Assembly: GCA_035302865.1 (NCBI GenBank)
Contig: DATGSF010000227.1
Coordinates: 1-29,608, forward strand
Reading direction: 5' to 3'
Origin: DATGSF01 sp035302865
Lineage (GTDB): Bacteria > Bacteroidota > Bacteroidia > Chitinophagales > Chitinophagaceae
Length of the DNA: 29,608 bases
This document shows positions 7,836 to 14,675 of this stretch, one piece after another; the first letter of the stretch is position 1, and the number at the start of each line of letters is the position of its first letter. The notes beneath the pieces were generated by a model. It worked only from the letters and a program-made list of their open reading frames with translations. It ran no database searches and was not told the origin of the DNA. The position numbers and the translations under genes were made by a program.

Positions 7836-9296
7836 TTAAAAAATTGAAGGATATTTCCGATCCTCGAAAAAACTACAAGAAGAAACTTTTATAATAGGTG
7901 GAAATTGTAAACGTTTAAATTCATTATTATGTAATTTTGTTATTACAAAATCTAAAATAGACAATTCTGCTTCATTAAAATCACTAACATTACTTTTTTC
8001 TTTTTCCAAAATTTTAAATAATATTCCATCTAATAAATCATAGTCAGGCAACGAGTCAGTATCCTTTTGATCTGGTCGCAACTCAGCAGAAGGTGCTTTG
8101 GTCAATATATGCTCTGGTATAACCGCTTCTTTTTCATTTATATATCTTGCCAAAGCATAAGCCTCTGATTTATAAACATCTCCAATAATACTTAAGGCGC
8201 CTACTGCATCTCCATACATAGTGCTATAACCCATGGCTATCTCACTTTTATTGGATGTATTTAATACTATTCCTTTATTTTTATTGCTTAAAGCCATCAT
8301 TATTAATCCGCGAATTCTTGCTTGTATATTCTCTTCCGTAAAATCAAATGACTGTGATTGGAAATCCTTCTCTATACTTTTTAAAACACTAGCGTAAGAA
8401 TCCTTAATAGAAATTATAGAGTATGGATTTTCTAAATTTTCTGATAATTTTTTAGCATCTTCAATAGAGTGCGAACTGGAGAAATCAGAAGGTAATAAAT
8501 AAGCATAAGTATTTTCGCCTCCAATAGCTTGACTTACTAAAGTCTGCACTAAAGCACTATCTAAGCCACCTGAACTTGCAATAAATGCTTTGGAAAATCC
8601 TTTTTGTTGGAAATAACTTTTTATTGCGTACAAAAGACCTTGATGCAAAAGAGCAATACGATTTTTTTCAGTATATAATGTTACTTCATCATTCTTATTA
8701 ATACTTTTTACAGCATTTTTAAAATAAGGTGCAGAATAAATGCATGTGTTTTTATAAAATATCTTACTGTTTCCCGGAAATATATTGGCACCATCAAAAG
8801 AATGACTTTGAATGTTTATTATATAAGAAGAAGTTTTCTGTAAAAATGCATGTTTGCATGAAGGAATCGCTCTATAATTAAAACGTTCTTGTCTATAAGT
8901 GAAAATATAATCTGCTTGAGTGCTAAAATGTGTAAGTTCATTTTCAGGGTGAAAGAAAAATAGCTTATTTCCTTGGAAATTAATAAAAGAGTTTAAAGAT
9001 AGATATTGGATTTTTTGATTTTCAATCCATATCAATTTGCAATTGTTTTTAGGCAGCACTTGTGGAAAACAAATAGGTTTTTTTATATTCTTAGTTAATT
9101 CTTTTAAAGTTGCATTTAAATTCTTTTCAAAATGTGGGTGTTTTATTAAATCATGTAAAGGTCCTCCGGAAAGAGCATTTGCAGGAAAGAAAATTGCATC
9201 AAACTCATGAAGGTTTTGATATTGATTTAATATTTCTTTTAAATTAAAATCCCATTGAAAAATTCGGGTTTCGATTTGTGCTAAGTAAAAATTCAT
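7836..9296 (-). CDS. nadE: NAD+ synthetase with degenerate glutaminase-like N-terminal domain
   Basis: The last step of NAD synthesis: adenylation and amidation of nicotinic acid adenine dinucleotide. The C-terminal synthetase domain (about 215-486) is complete, with the P-loop SSGGLDS (241-247), TSNKSEIAMGYSTMYGD and PSAELRPDQKDTDSLP. The N-terminal ~210 residues align with the nitrilase-type glutaminase of glutamine-dependent NadE. By eye, however, none of the catalytic triad is kept: the Glu of FPEL is A39 (FPANALSG), the Lys is near N102, and the Cys of ICED is near T133. The protein is 486 residues, below the ~540 usual for this type. It probably uses free ammonia or an external amidotransferase, which is inference. 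It leads the operon with nadB. Confidence 0.9.
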   Translation of the reverse strand: MNFYLAQIETRIFQWDFNLKEILNQYQNLHEFDAIFFPANALSGGPLHDLIKHPHFEKNLNATLKELTKNIKKPICFPQVLPKNNCKLIWIENQKIQYLSLNSFINFQGNKLFFFHPENELTHFSTQADYIFTYRQERFNYRAIPSCKHAFLQKTSSYIINIQSHSFDGANIFPGNSKIFYKNTCIYSAPYFKNAVKSINKNDEVTLYTEKNRIALLHQGLLYAIKSYFQQKGFSKAFIASSGGLDSALVQTLVSQAIGGENTYAYLLPSDFSSSHSIEDAKKLSENLENPYSIISIKDSYASVLKSIEKDFQSQSFDFTEENIQARIRGLIMMALSNKNKGIVLNTSNKSEIAMGYSTMYGDAVGALSIIGDVYKSEAYALARYINEKEAVIPEHILTKAPSAELRPDQKDTDSLPDYDLLDGILFKILEKEKSNVSDFNEAELSILDFVITKLHNNEFKRLQFPPIIKVSSCSFFEDRKYPSIF

Positions 9297-9318
9297 TGAT
9301 TATTGACCTTATGTATTG

Positions 9319-9326
9319 CAAAGGTA
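9319..9326 (-). promoter_or_regulatory. -7 promoter box upstream of nadE
   Basis: On the minus strand this reads TACCTTTG, an exact TAnnTTTG match. It would give a transcript start near 9312 and a leader of about 16 nt before the nadE ATG at 9296. A TTG (CAA on the plus strand, 9342-9344) lies 15 nt upstream, somewhat closer than the usual spacing. Confidence 0.5.
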
Positions 9327-9420
9327 TTAATAATTAAGATGCAATTTTTTGAAATAATAAAATAAAGGATAAGAATTGTCGTTTTTGCATTTAATAAGTG
9401 CCCTTGTAGGTAATTTTCCG

Positions 9421-9428
9421 TATCTTTG
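9421..9428 (+). promoter_or_regulatory. -7 promoter box immediately before the phosphopantetheinyl transferase
   Basis: TATCTTTG matches TAnnTTTG exactly and ends only 4 nt before the ATG at 9433. Transcription would start at or within a few bases of the start codon, so the message may be leaderless. The -33 element is weak. Confidence 0.45.
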
Positions 9429-9432
9429 TAGT

Positions 9433-10062
9433 ATGGAAATATTGAATATAAAGGATGATGAACATAAGACCCAAATGGCTTTTTGGAATATAGAAGAGCC
9501 TTTATCTTTTTTTAGTTCACATCTGAAAAATATTAGCATTCCGGAATATAAATCGGAGCGTCGGAAACTTGAGTTTGCTGCTACTCGATTTTTATTGCAA
9601 GAATTAGTAAGTGATTTCCCTTTTCATGCAATAGAAAAAAATGAAAAAGGAAAACCTTATATTAAAGATAACCCTTTTTATTTTTCCATTAGTCATTCCT
9701 TTCCTTATGTAGGCGTTGCTATAAGTGAAGAGCAATCTATAGGATTAGATTTGCAAATATATGAAAGGAAAATTAGTCGATTACAAGATAAATTTTTAGG
9801 AAAAAAAGAACAAGAGTTATCCCAATCAGAAATTGAAAAAATCACTTTGTTGTGGTCGGGAAAAGAAGCAGCATATAAATGGTATGGAGAAGGATTTATG
9901 GACTTTAAAGAACATATGCAATTTATTGACTGGAAAGAAGAAATGGACTATATAAGATTAATTATGGATTTTAATCATCCTGAAATGCAGAAAAAATTGC
10001 AGTTACAAGGAAAGATGGAAAAAGATTTTGCATGGGCTTCGACCACTATATTTAAATTATAG
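9433..10062 (+). CDS. 4'-phosphopantetheinyl transferase (Sfp-type superfamily)
   Basis: Transfers 4'-phosphopantetheine from CoA to a serine of acyl or peptidyl carrier proteins. The 209 residues show the family motifs: FSISHS (84-89) for CoA contacts, IGLDLQ (103-108) with D106 as metal ligand, and WSGKEAAYKW (141-150) with E145 and K149. The usual second acidic residue after D106 is Gln108; in Sfp this position is Glu, but it varies across the superfamily. The open frame extends upstream to 9376. ATG 9433 was chosen because family members start shortly before the W-x-IEE segment and because the promoter box lies inside the upstream extension. The carrier-protein target is unknown; it could serve fatty-acid ACP or a secondary pathway. 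Confidence 0.88.
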   Translation: MEILNIKDDEHKTQMAFWNIEEPLSFFSSHLKNISIPEYKSERRKLEFAATRFLLQELVSDFPFHAIEKNEKGKPYIKDNPFYFSISHSFPYVGVAISEEQSIGLDLQIYERKISRLQDKFLGKKEQELSQSEIEKITLLWSGKEAAYKWYGEGFMDFKEHMQFIDWKEEMDYIRLIMDFNHPEMQKKLQLQGKMEKDFAWASTTIFKL

Positions 10063-10087
10063 ATAAAATCTTTTTACCTATCTATAA
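10057..10087. repeat. 9-bp perfect inverted repeat overlapping the PPTase stop codon
   Basis: TTATAGATA (10057-10065) and TATCTATAA (10079-10087) are exact reverse complements around a 13-nt loop containing a short T-run. The stem is almost all A/T, so it is at best a weak terminator. It also lies upstream of the next promoter box. Confidence 0.35.
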
Positions 10088-10116
10088 ATATATTAGCTGA
10101 ACTAATTTTTATATTG

Positions 10117-10124
10117 TATTTTTG
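10117..10124 (+). promoter_or_regulatory. -7 promoter box upstream of the Nfu gene
   Basis: TATTTTTG matches TAnnTTTG. The predicted start near 10130 gives a leader of about 16 nt before the ATG at 10146, the same geometry as the other promoters in the window. No good -33 TTTG is seen. Confidence 0.4.
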
Positions 10125-10145
10125 TATCTTATAAATCTTTGAATT

Positions 10146-10745
10146 ATGTTGAACACAGGAAGCACTATTGTGAGTATTTATACAGAAATGACGCCGAATC
10201 CAGAAACGATGAAGTTTGTGGCAAATAAACTTATATATCCAGGGAAAAGCATTGATTTTCCTGAAAAACAAACAGCAGAACCTTCGCCTTTAGCGCAAGA
10301 GTTATTTAATTTTCCTTATGTAAAAGGAGTTTTTATCGCAAGCAATTTTGTTACCTTAACAAAAGATCCAGATACTAAATGGGAAGAAATTACTTCAAGT
10401 ATTCGTAAGTTTTTAAAGGAATATTTAGAAGGAGGTTATCCCGTGATAAATGAAGATATGGTGCCAGAAAAGGAAGATGGAAATATGGTATTATCTGACG
10501 ATCCCGATGTGGTTGTACGTATTAAAGAAATGTTGGAAAACTATGTTAAGCCAGCAGTTGAAATGGATGGTGGAGCAATTAGTTTTGTGAGTTATGATGA
10601 AGGAGTGGTGAAATTATTATTACAAGGCTCCTGCTCCGGATGTCCTTCAGCAATGGTTACCTTAAAAGCCGGGATTGAACAAATGATGAAACGTATGATT
10701 CCAGAAGTGCAGGAGGTTATCGCAGAAGAAGATATGGCATTTTAA
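10146..10745 (+). CDS. Nfu-type iron-sulfur cluster scaffold/carrier protein
   Basis: A 199-residue cytoplasmic protein with two domains. An Nfu N-terminal domain (about 10-95) carries the PNPETMKFV motif. A NifU C-terminal domain (about 122-195) carries GSCSGCPSA, in which C163 and C166 form the CxxC that binds a [4Fe-4S] cluster at a dimer interface. This is the NFU1-like architecture, which delivers 4Fe-4S clusters to client proteins. It lies directly upstream of the complex I operon, whose subunits need many such clusters, but a strong terminator separates the two. It is therefore a neighbour and not an operon member. Confidence 0.92.
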   Translation: MLNTGSTIVSIYTEMTPNPETMKFVANKLIYPGKSIDFPEKQTAEPSPLAQELFNFPYVKGVFIASNFVTLTKDPDTKWEEITSSIRKFLKEYLEGGYPVINEDMVPEKEDGNMVLSDDPDVVVRIKEMLENYVKPAVEMDGGAISFVSYDEGVVKLLLQGSCSGCPSAMVTLKAGIEQMMKRMIPEVQEVIAEEDMAF

Positions 10746-10763
10746 TAATTAAAAATATTAAAG

Positions 10764-10791
10764 CTGTCCTTTAAGAAAGGACAGTTTTTTT
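10764..10791 (+). terminator. Rho-independent terminator after the Nfu gene
   Basis: CTGTCCTTT (10764-10772), loop AAG and AAAGGACAG (10776-10784) form a perfect 9-bp stem, followed directly by seven T residues. It lies 19 nt after the Nfu stop codon and isolates that gene from the nuo operon. Confidence 0.92.
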
Positions 10792-10946
10792 ATGCTCTAT
10801 TTTTATAGCATTTTAGAGAAAATGAAGGTGCAGAAGTATTTTTAAAGGTTAAATGGCTAAATTTAATTACTTTTGCAAAAAATTAAAGATGTCTCTGTTT
10901 TTATCAATGGAATACCTATTAATGAAAACGAAATATTAAGATTTAG

Positions 10947-10977
10947 TTTGAAAATCCTATTACTATCTTTAATTTTG
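10947..10977 (+). promoter_or_regulatory. Probable main promoter of the nuo operon
   Basis: TTTG at 10947-10950, a 19-nt spacer and TAATTTTG at 10970-10977 match both Bacteroidota promoter elements at canonical spacing. It is the best full promoter in the window. The predicted start is around 10983-10985, giving a leader of about 9 nt before the nuoA ATG at 10993. A second -7-like box, TACTTTTG at 10868-10875, lies about 100 nt further upstream without a clear -33 element and may be an additional start. Confidence 0.65.
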
Positions 10978-10992
10978 TACATAATTTTAAAT

Positions 10993-11391
10993 ATGGAAAC
11001 TCTAATATTACAGTCCACAATGACAACGAACACTTCAATGGATTTTTTACCCATTGTCATTCAATTAATTATTGCAATTGGTTTTGTAGGTATCATTATG
11101 CTTGCTACGCATTTATTAGGACCTAAAAGAAAGACTAAAGATAAATTAGTAAACTTTGAAAGTGGTATTCCATCTGTAGGAAATGCTCGAGAACCAATGG
11201 CTGTTAAGTATTTCTTAGTCGCAATATTATTTGTTTTATTTGATGTGGAAGTGATTTTCTTTTATCCATATGCAGTGAATTTTAAAGCTCTTGGTGTAGA
11301 AGGTTTTTATGCCGTGTTATTGTTTGTGGCATTTTTCTTTTCTGGATTTTATTATATCATCAAGAAAGGAGCTTTAAAATGGGAAGATTAA
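10993..11391 (+). CDS. nuoA: NADH-quinone oxidoreductase subunit A
   Basis: A small membrane subunit of complex I, 132 residues with three membrane helices. It has the family features: a loop with KDKLVNFESGIP after helix 1 and the FLVAILFVLFDVEVIFFYPYA segment of helix 2. The open frame continues upstream to a TTG at 10873. ATG 10993 was chosen because family members begin just before this first helix, because the promoter box at 10970-10977 lies inside the upstream extension, and because that extension shows no family similarity. It opens the nuoA-N gene order and ends 11 nt before nuoB. Confidence 0.93.
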   Translation: METLILQSTMTTNTSMDFLPIVIQLIIAIGFVGIIMLATHLLGPKRKTKDKLVNFESGIPSVGNAREPMAVKYFLVAILFVLFDVEVIFFYPYAVNFKALGVEGFYAVLLFVAFFFSGFYYIIKKGALKWED

Positions 11392-11402
11392 ATTGAATAA
11401 CA

Positions 11403-11972
11403 ATGAGACCAGTAAGATATAACGAAAACGAAAAAGTTTACTTAAATGATTTGCCTGAAAATACCTATACAGGTGAAGGTTTTATGGCAACAAAATTAAG
11501 TTCTGTAATTGGATTAGCACGAGCAAACTCTTTATGGCCTTTACCATTTGCAACCTCGTGTTGTGGAATTGAATTTATGGCTACTTTAGGGTCTAACTAT
11601 GACTTAGGGAGATTTGGAGCAGAAAGAATGGGTTTTACACCAAGACAATGTGACTTATTAATAGTAGCAGGAACTATTGCAAAGAAAATGGCGCCAATTC
11701 TTAAACAAGTATATATGCAAATGGCAGAACCACGATGGGTAATTGCTGTAGGAGCTTGTGCAAGTAGCGGCGGAATCTTTGATTCTTATTCCGTTTTACA
11801 AGGGATTGATCAAGTCATTCCTGTGGATGTTTATGTACCTGGATGCCCACCAAGACCAGAGGGCATTATTGAAGGTGTTTTGAAAATCCAACATATTGTA
11901 AAAAATGAAAGTTTAAGAAGAAGGCATAGTGAAACCTATCAACAATTATTAACAGAATGTGGAATCCAATAA
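11403..11972 (+). CDS. nuoB: NADH-quinone oxidoreductase subunit B (N2 cluster subunit)
   Basis: The PSST-type subunit of complex I, 189 residues. It carries [4Fe-4S] cluster N2, the last electron carrier before quinone. The four ligands are visible: adjacent C53 and C54 (ATSCCGIE), C119 (VGACASSGG) and C148 (VPGCPPRPE). It sits at the junction of the peripheral and membrane arms and forms the quinone pocket with NuoD. nuoC follows after 12 nt. Confidence 0.97.
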   Translation: MRPVRYNENEKVYLNDLPENTYTGEGFMATKLSSVIGLARANSLWPLPFATSCCGIEFMATLGSNYDLGRFGAERMGFTPRQCDLLIVAGTIAKKMAPILKQVYMQMAEPRWVIAVGACASSGGIFDSYSVLQGIDQVIPVDVYVPGCPPRPEGIIEGVLKIQHIVKNESLRRRHSETYQQLLTECGIQ

Positions 11973-11984
11973 ACCTAGAGGGAA

Positions 11985-12479
11985 ATGACTGCGTATTTTA
12001 ATGATATTAAAGAAAATATAGAAAAAGAATTCCAGAGTTTCCAAAATTGGAATACCAACTCTGATATTATAACATTTGAAGTGAGTGCATCAGAAATTAC
12101 CAAGCTTCTTGAGATGCTATATCACGATTTCCAATTTCAATTTTTAACTGATTTAACTGCTGTGCATTATCCTGAAAAAGAAAAACAGGAATTATGCGTG
12201 GTTTATCATTTACATAACTTAAGTAAGCGAATGAGATTGCGCATTAAAGTGTATTTGGACATTACAAAACCGAATATACCTACTGCCATAAATTTATTTT
12301 CTGCAGCAAACTGGATGGAAAGAGAAACTTTTGATTTCTTTGGTGTGCATTTTGTAGGACATCCTAATTTAACGAGAATATTAAATGTGGAAGATATGGA
12401 TTATTTCCCAATGAGAAAGGAATACCCTATGGAAGATCCTACAAGAATAGATAAAGATGATCATATGTTTGGTCGTTAA
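11985..12479 (+). CDS. nuoC: NADH-quinone oxidoreductase subunit C
   Basis: The 30-kDa-type peripheral-arm subunit, 164 residues, which supports NuoD and NuoB. The signature region ERETFDFFGVHFVGHP followed by RILNVEDM is present, as is the terminal RKEYPMED. It is a separate gene here, not the fused nuoCD of enterobacteria. It lies 26 nt upstream of nuoD. It carries no cofactor. Confidence 0.95.
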   Translation: MTAYFNDIKENIEKEFQSFQNWNTNSDIITFEVSASEITKLLEMLYHDFQFQFLTDLTAVHYPEKEKQELCVVYHLHNLSKRMRLRIKVYLDITKPNIPTAINLFSAANWMERETFDFFGVHFVGHPNLTRILNVEDMDYFPMRKEYPMEDPTRIDKDDHMFGR

Positions 12480-12505
12480 ATTTTAGAATTATTTTAAAAG
12501 AAATT

Positions 12506-13723
12506 ATGAAAGAAGAACATCATATTAAACTTCCGGAAGGATCGATAGGTAAGGAATCTACAACTATTAACGTTGGTCCTACACATCCCGCTACACATGG
12601 TGTTTTCCAAAATGTAATGGAAATTGATGGAGAAAAAGTTTTACGTACTACTCCTACCATCGGTTATATACATAGAGCTTTTGAAAAAATCGCAGAAAGA
12701 AGACCCTTTAATCAGATTACTACTTTAACGGACAGATTAAATTACTGTTCTGCACCTATAAATAACATTGGTTGGCAAACTACAGTGGAAAAAATCGCTG
12801 GAATTTCAGTTCCTAAACGCGTTGACTATATGCGTGTAATCATAATGGAATTGGCTAGAATTGCAGATCATATTATATGTAACTCTATTATGGGGGTAGA
12901 TACAGGAGCTTTAACTCCCTTCACTTATTTTTTCCAAGAAAGAGAACGCATTTACGATATTTTTGAAAGCATATGTGGGGCACGTTTAACTACAAATATT
13001 GGAAGAATAGGCGGTTTTGAAAGAAACTTTACAGAAGGAACTTGGGAGCATCTGAATAAGTTTATGGAAACTTTTCCTAAGGCTTTAGAAGAGTTTGAAT
13101 CACTTTTGGTTCGTTTAAGAATTTTTATGGATAGAACTCAAGGAATTGGTATTATTTCTGCTGAGAGAGCTTTAAATTACTCTTTTACAGGTCCAAATTT
13201 GAGAGCTACTGGAATAGATTATGATTTAAGAGTTTTAGAACCATATTCCTCTTACGAAGATTTCAAATTTGATATTCCCGTAGGTAAAAATGGAGATGTT
13301 TATGATAGGTTCTTAGTGAGAAATGCTGAAATGTGGCAAAGTTATAGCATTATTCAACAAGCTATAGAAAAAATGAAAGACTTAGATCCATCTGTTTTTC
13401 ATGCGAATGTTCCAGAATATTATTTGCCTGAAAAAAGAGATGTATATACTAAAATGGAAGCTATGATTCATCACTTTAAAATTATTTATGGTGAAACAGC
13501 TATGCCAAAAGGAGAGGTGTATCATGCAGTGGAAGGTGCAAATGGGGAGGTGGGTTATTATCTAATTAGTGATGGAGGGAGAACGCCTTATCGCTTGCAT
13601 TTTAGAAGACCATGTTTTATTTATTATCAGGCTTATCCTGAAATGATTGAGAATGGTCTACTGAGTGATGCTATTGTTACTTTATCAAGTATTAATGTCA
13701 TTGCTGGAGAATTAGACGCTTAA
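12506..13723 (+). CDS. nuoD: NADH-quinone oxidoreductase subunit D
   Basis: The 49-kDa-type subunit, 405 residues, related to the large subunit of NiFe hydrogenases but without metal ligands. It forms the quinone site with NuoB. HPATHG places H31, and TDRLNY places Y80, at the positions of the known quinone headgroup ligands (His38 and Tyr87 of Thermus Nqo4). The C-terminal region GGRTPYRLHFRRPC and the final VIAGELDA are as expected. It is full length. nuoE begins 40 nt downstream. Confidence 0.97.
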   Translation: MKEEHHIKLPEGSIGKESTTINVGPTHPATHGVFQNVMEIDGEKVLRTTPTIGYIHRAFEKIAERRPFNQITTLTDRLNYCSAPINNIGWQTTVEKIAGISVPKRVDYMRVIIMELARIADHIICNSIMGVDTGALTPFTYFFQERERIYDIFESICGARLTTNIGRIGGFERNFTEGTWEHLNKFMETFPKALEEFESLLVRLRIFMDRTQGIGIISAERALNYSFTGPNLRATGIDYDLRVLEPYSSYEDFKFDIPVGKNGDVYDRFLVRNAEMWQSYSIIQQAIEKMKDLDPSVFHANVPEYYLPEKRDVYTKMEAMIHHFKIIYGETAMPKGEVYHAVEGANGEVGYYLISDGGRTPYRLHFRRPCFIYYQAYPEMIENGLLSDAIVTLSSINVIAGELDA

Positions 13724-13763
13724 TATAAAATAATATAAATACTAACCGAATTTTTAAAAGGTT

Positions 13764-14261
13764 ATGAAAGAAATAAAATTTACAGAAGAGCAAATGGAAT
13801 ATGTGAATAAACTCATTGCACGCTACCCTGAAGGGAAGCAAAAAAGTGCATTGATTCCATTATTATTATATGCTCAAGATGTTTTTGATGGATGGCTAGA
13901 TGTCCCTGTAATGGATTATGTGGCTGAACTTCTAGATATTTTGCCAATTGAAGTATATGAAGTGGCTACTTTTTATACTATGTTTCATATGAAACCAATG
14001 GGTAAATATGTTTTTGATCTGTGCCAAACTGGACCATGTATGGTGAGAGGAAGTGAGGATATAAAAGCACATATTGAAAAAAGATTAGGAATTAAAGATG
14101 GTGAAACTACAGAGGACGGTTTGTTCTCTGTGCGTTATGTAGAATGTTTAGGTGCTTGTGGCTATGCGCCAATGATGCAATTAGGTAAGACTTATAGAGA
14201 GCATTTAACACCAGAAAAAATTGATGATATAATTGAGGAAATAAGAACAAAAAATGCGTAA
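13764..14261 (+). CDS. nuoE: NADH-quinone oxidoreductase subunit E
   Basis: The 24-kDa-type subunit with a thioredoxin-like fold and the [2Fe-2S] cluster N1a, 165 residues. The ligands are C87 and C92 (CQTGPC) and C128 and C132 (CLGAC). Together with NuoF and NuoG it makes the NADH-dehydrogenase module. Its last 8 nt overlap the start of a small lipoprotein gene instead of leading directly to nuoF, which is unusual. Confidence 0.96.
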   Translation: MKEIKFTEEQMEYVNKLIARYPEGKQKSALIPLLLYAQDVFDGWLDVPVMDYVAELLDILPIEVYEVATFYTMFHMKPMGKYVFDLCQTGPCMVRGSEDIKAHIEKRLGIKDGETTEDGLFSVRYVECLGACGYAPMMQLGKTYREHLTPEKIDDIIEEIRTKNA

Positions 14262-14649
14262 AGGTATTGCTATAGTTAGTCTTATTGGTAGTTTGTTTAC
14301 AGGTTTAACCGCTTGTAAAACTCCCGAAAGTAAGCTGATGGGAAATTGGAAATTAGTGGATAACTGGTCAGAACTTGAAGGGGATTATGCACCAAGAAAA
14401 GATGACACAAATTACTCTACGTATCATAATTACCAAAAAGAAGCCTTGGAAGATGTGGTTTTCTTTTATGGAAGAAAAACGACGGGAACAATAGATAGTA
14501 AAGGAGATACTGCAAATGTTTATCCTTACTATATTGAAGAAGAAACAAAAATTGTAATGCCGCATCAAACGGTGTTCTATGAATTAAAAGGAAAAGACAC
14601 ATTATTAATAAAAATAGGAGCAGAATCGCAACTTTTTATTAAAAAATAA
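14254..14649 (+). CDS. Small lipoprotein of unknown function inside the nuo operon
   Basis: A 131-residue protein with no subunit-like features of complex I. A short basic N-terminus, a hydrophobic stretch and LTAC give a lipobox with Cys21 as the lipidation site, so it should be an exported, membrane-anchored lipoprotein. The mature part begins KLMGNWKLVDN, a pattern shared with lipocalin-like Bacteroidota lipoproteins, and is predicted to be mostly beta-strand. The ATG overlaps the nuoE stop by 8 nt (ATGCGTAA), implying translational coupling, and nuoF follows after 26 nt. It must therefore be transcribed with complex I. Its role is unknown: it could be an assembly or surface factor, or a passenger gene. 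Confidence 0.82.
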   Translation: MRKGIAIVSLIGSLFTGLTACKTPESKLMGNWKLVDNWSELEGDYAPRKDDTNYSTYHNYQKEALEDVVFFYGRKTTGTIDSKGDTANVYPYYIEEETKIVMPHQTVFYELKGKDTLLIKIGAESQLFIKK

Positions 14650-14675
14650 ACTAGGCTTTATAAATTGAGAAAACT

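Noticed and set aside
7487..7894. 135-codon plus-strand open frame opposite nadB
   Set aside because: It lies antisense to the well-conserved FAD-binding part of nadB and has no recognisable features; it is a shadow frame.
9376..9432. Upstream extension of the phosphopantetheinyl transferase frame
   Set aside because: It includes the promoter box and has no family similarity. ATG 9433 is the reasonable start.
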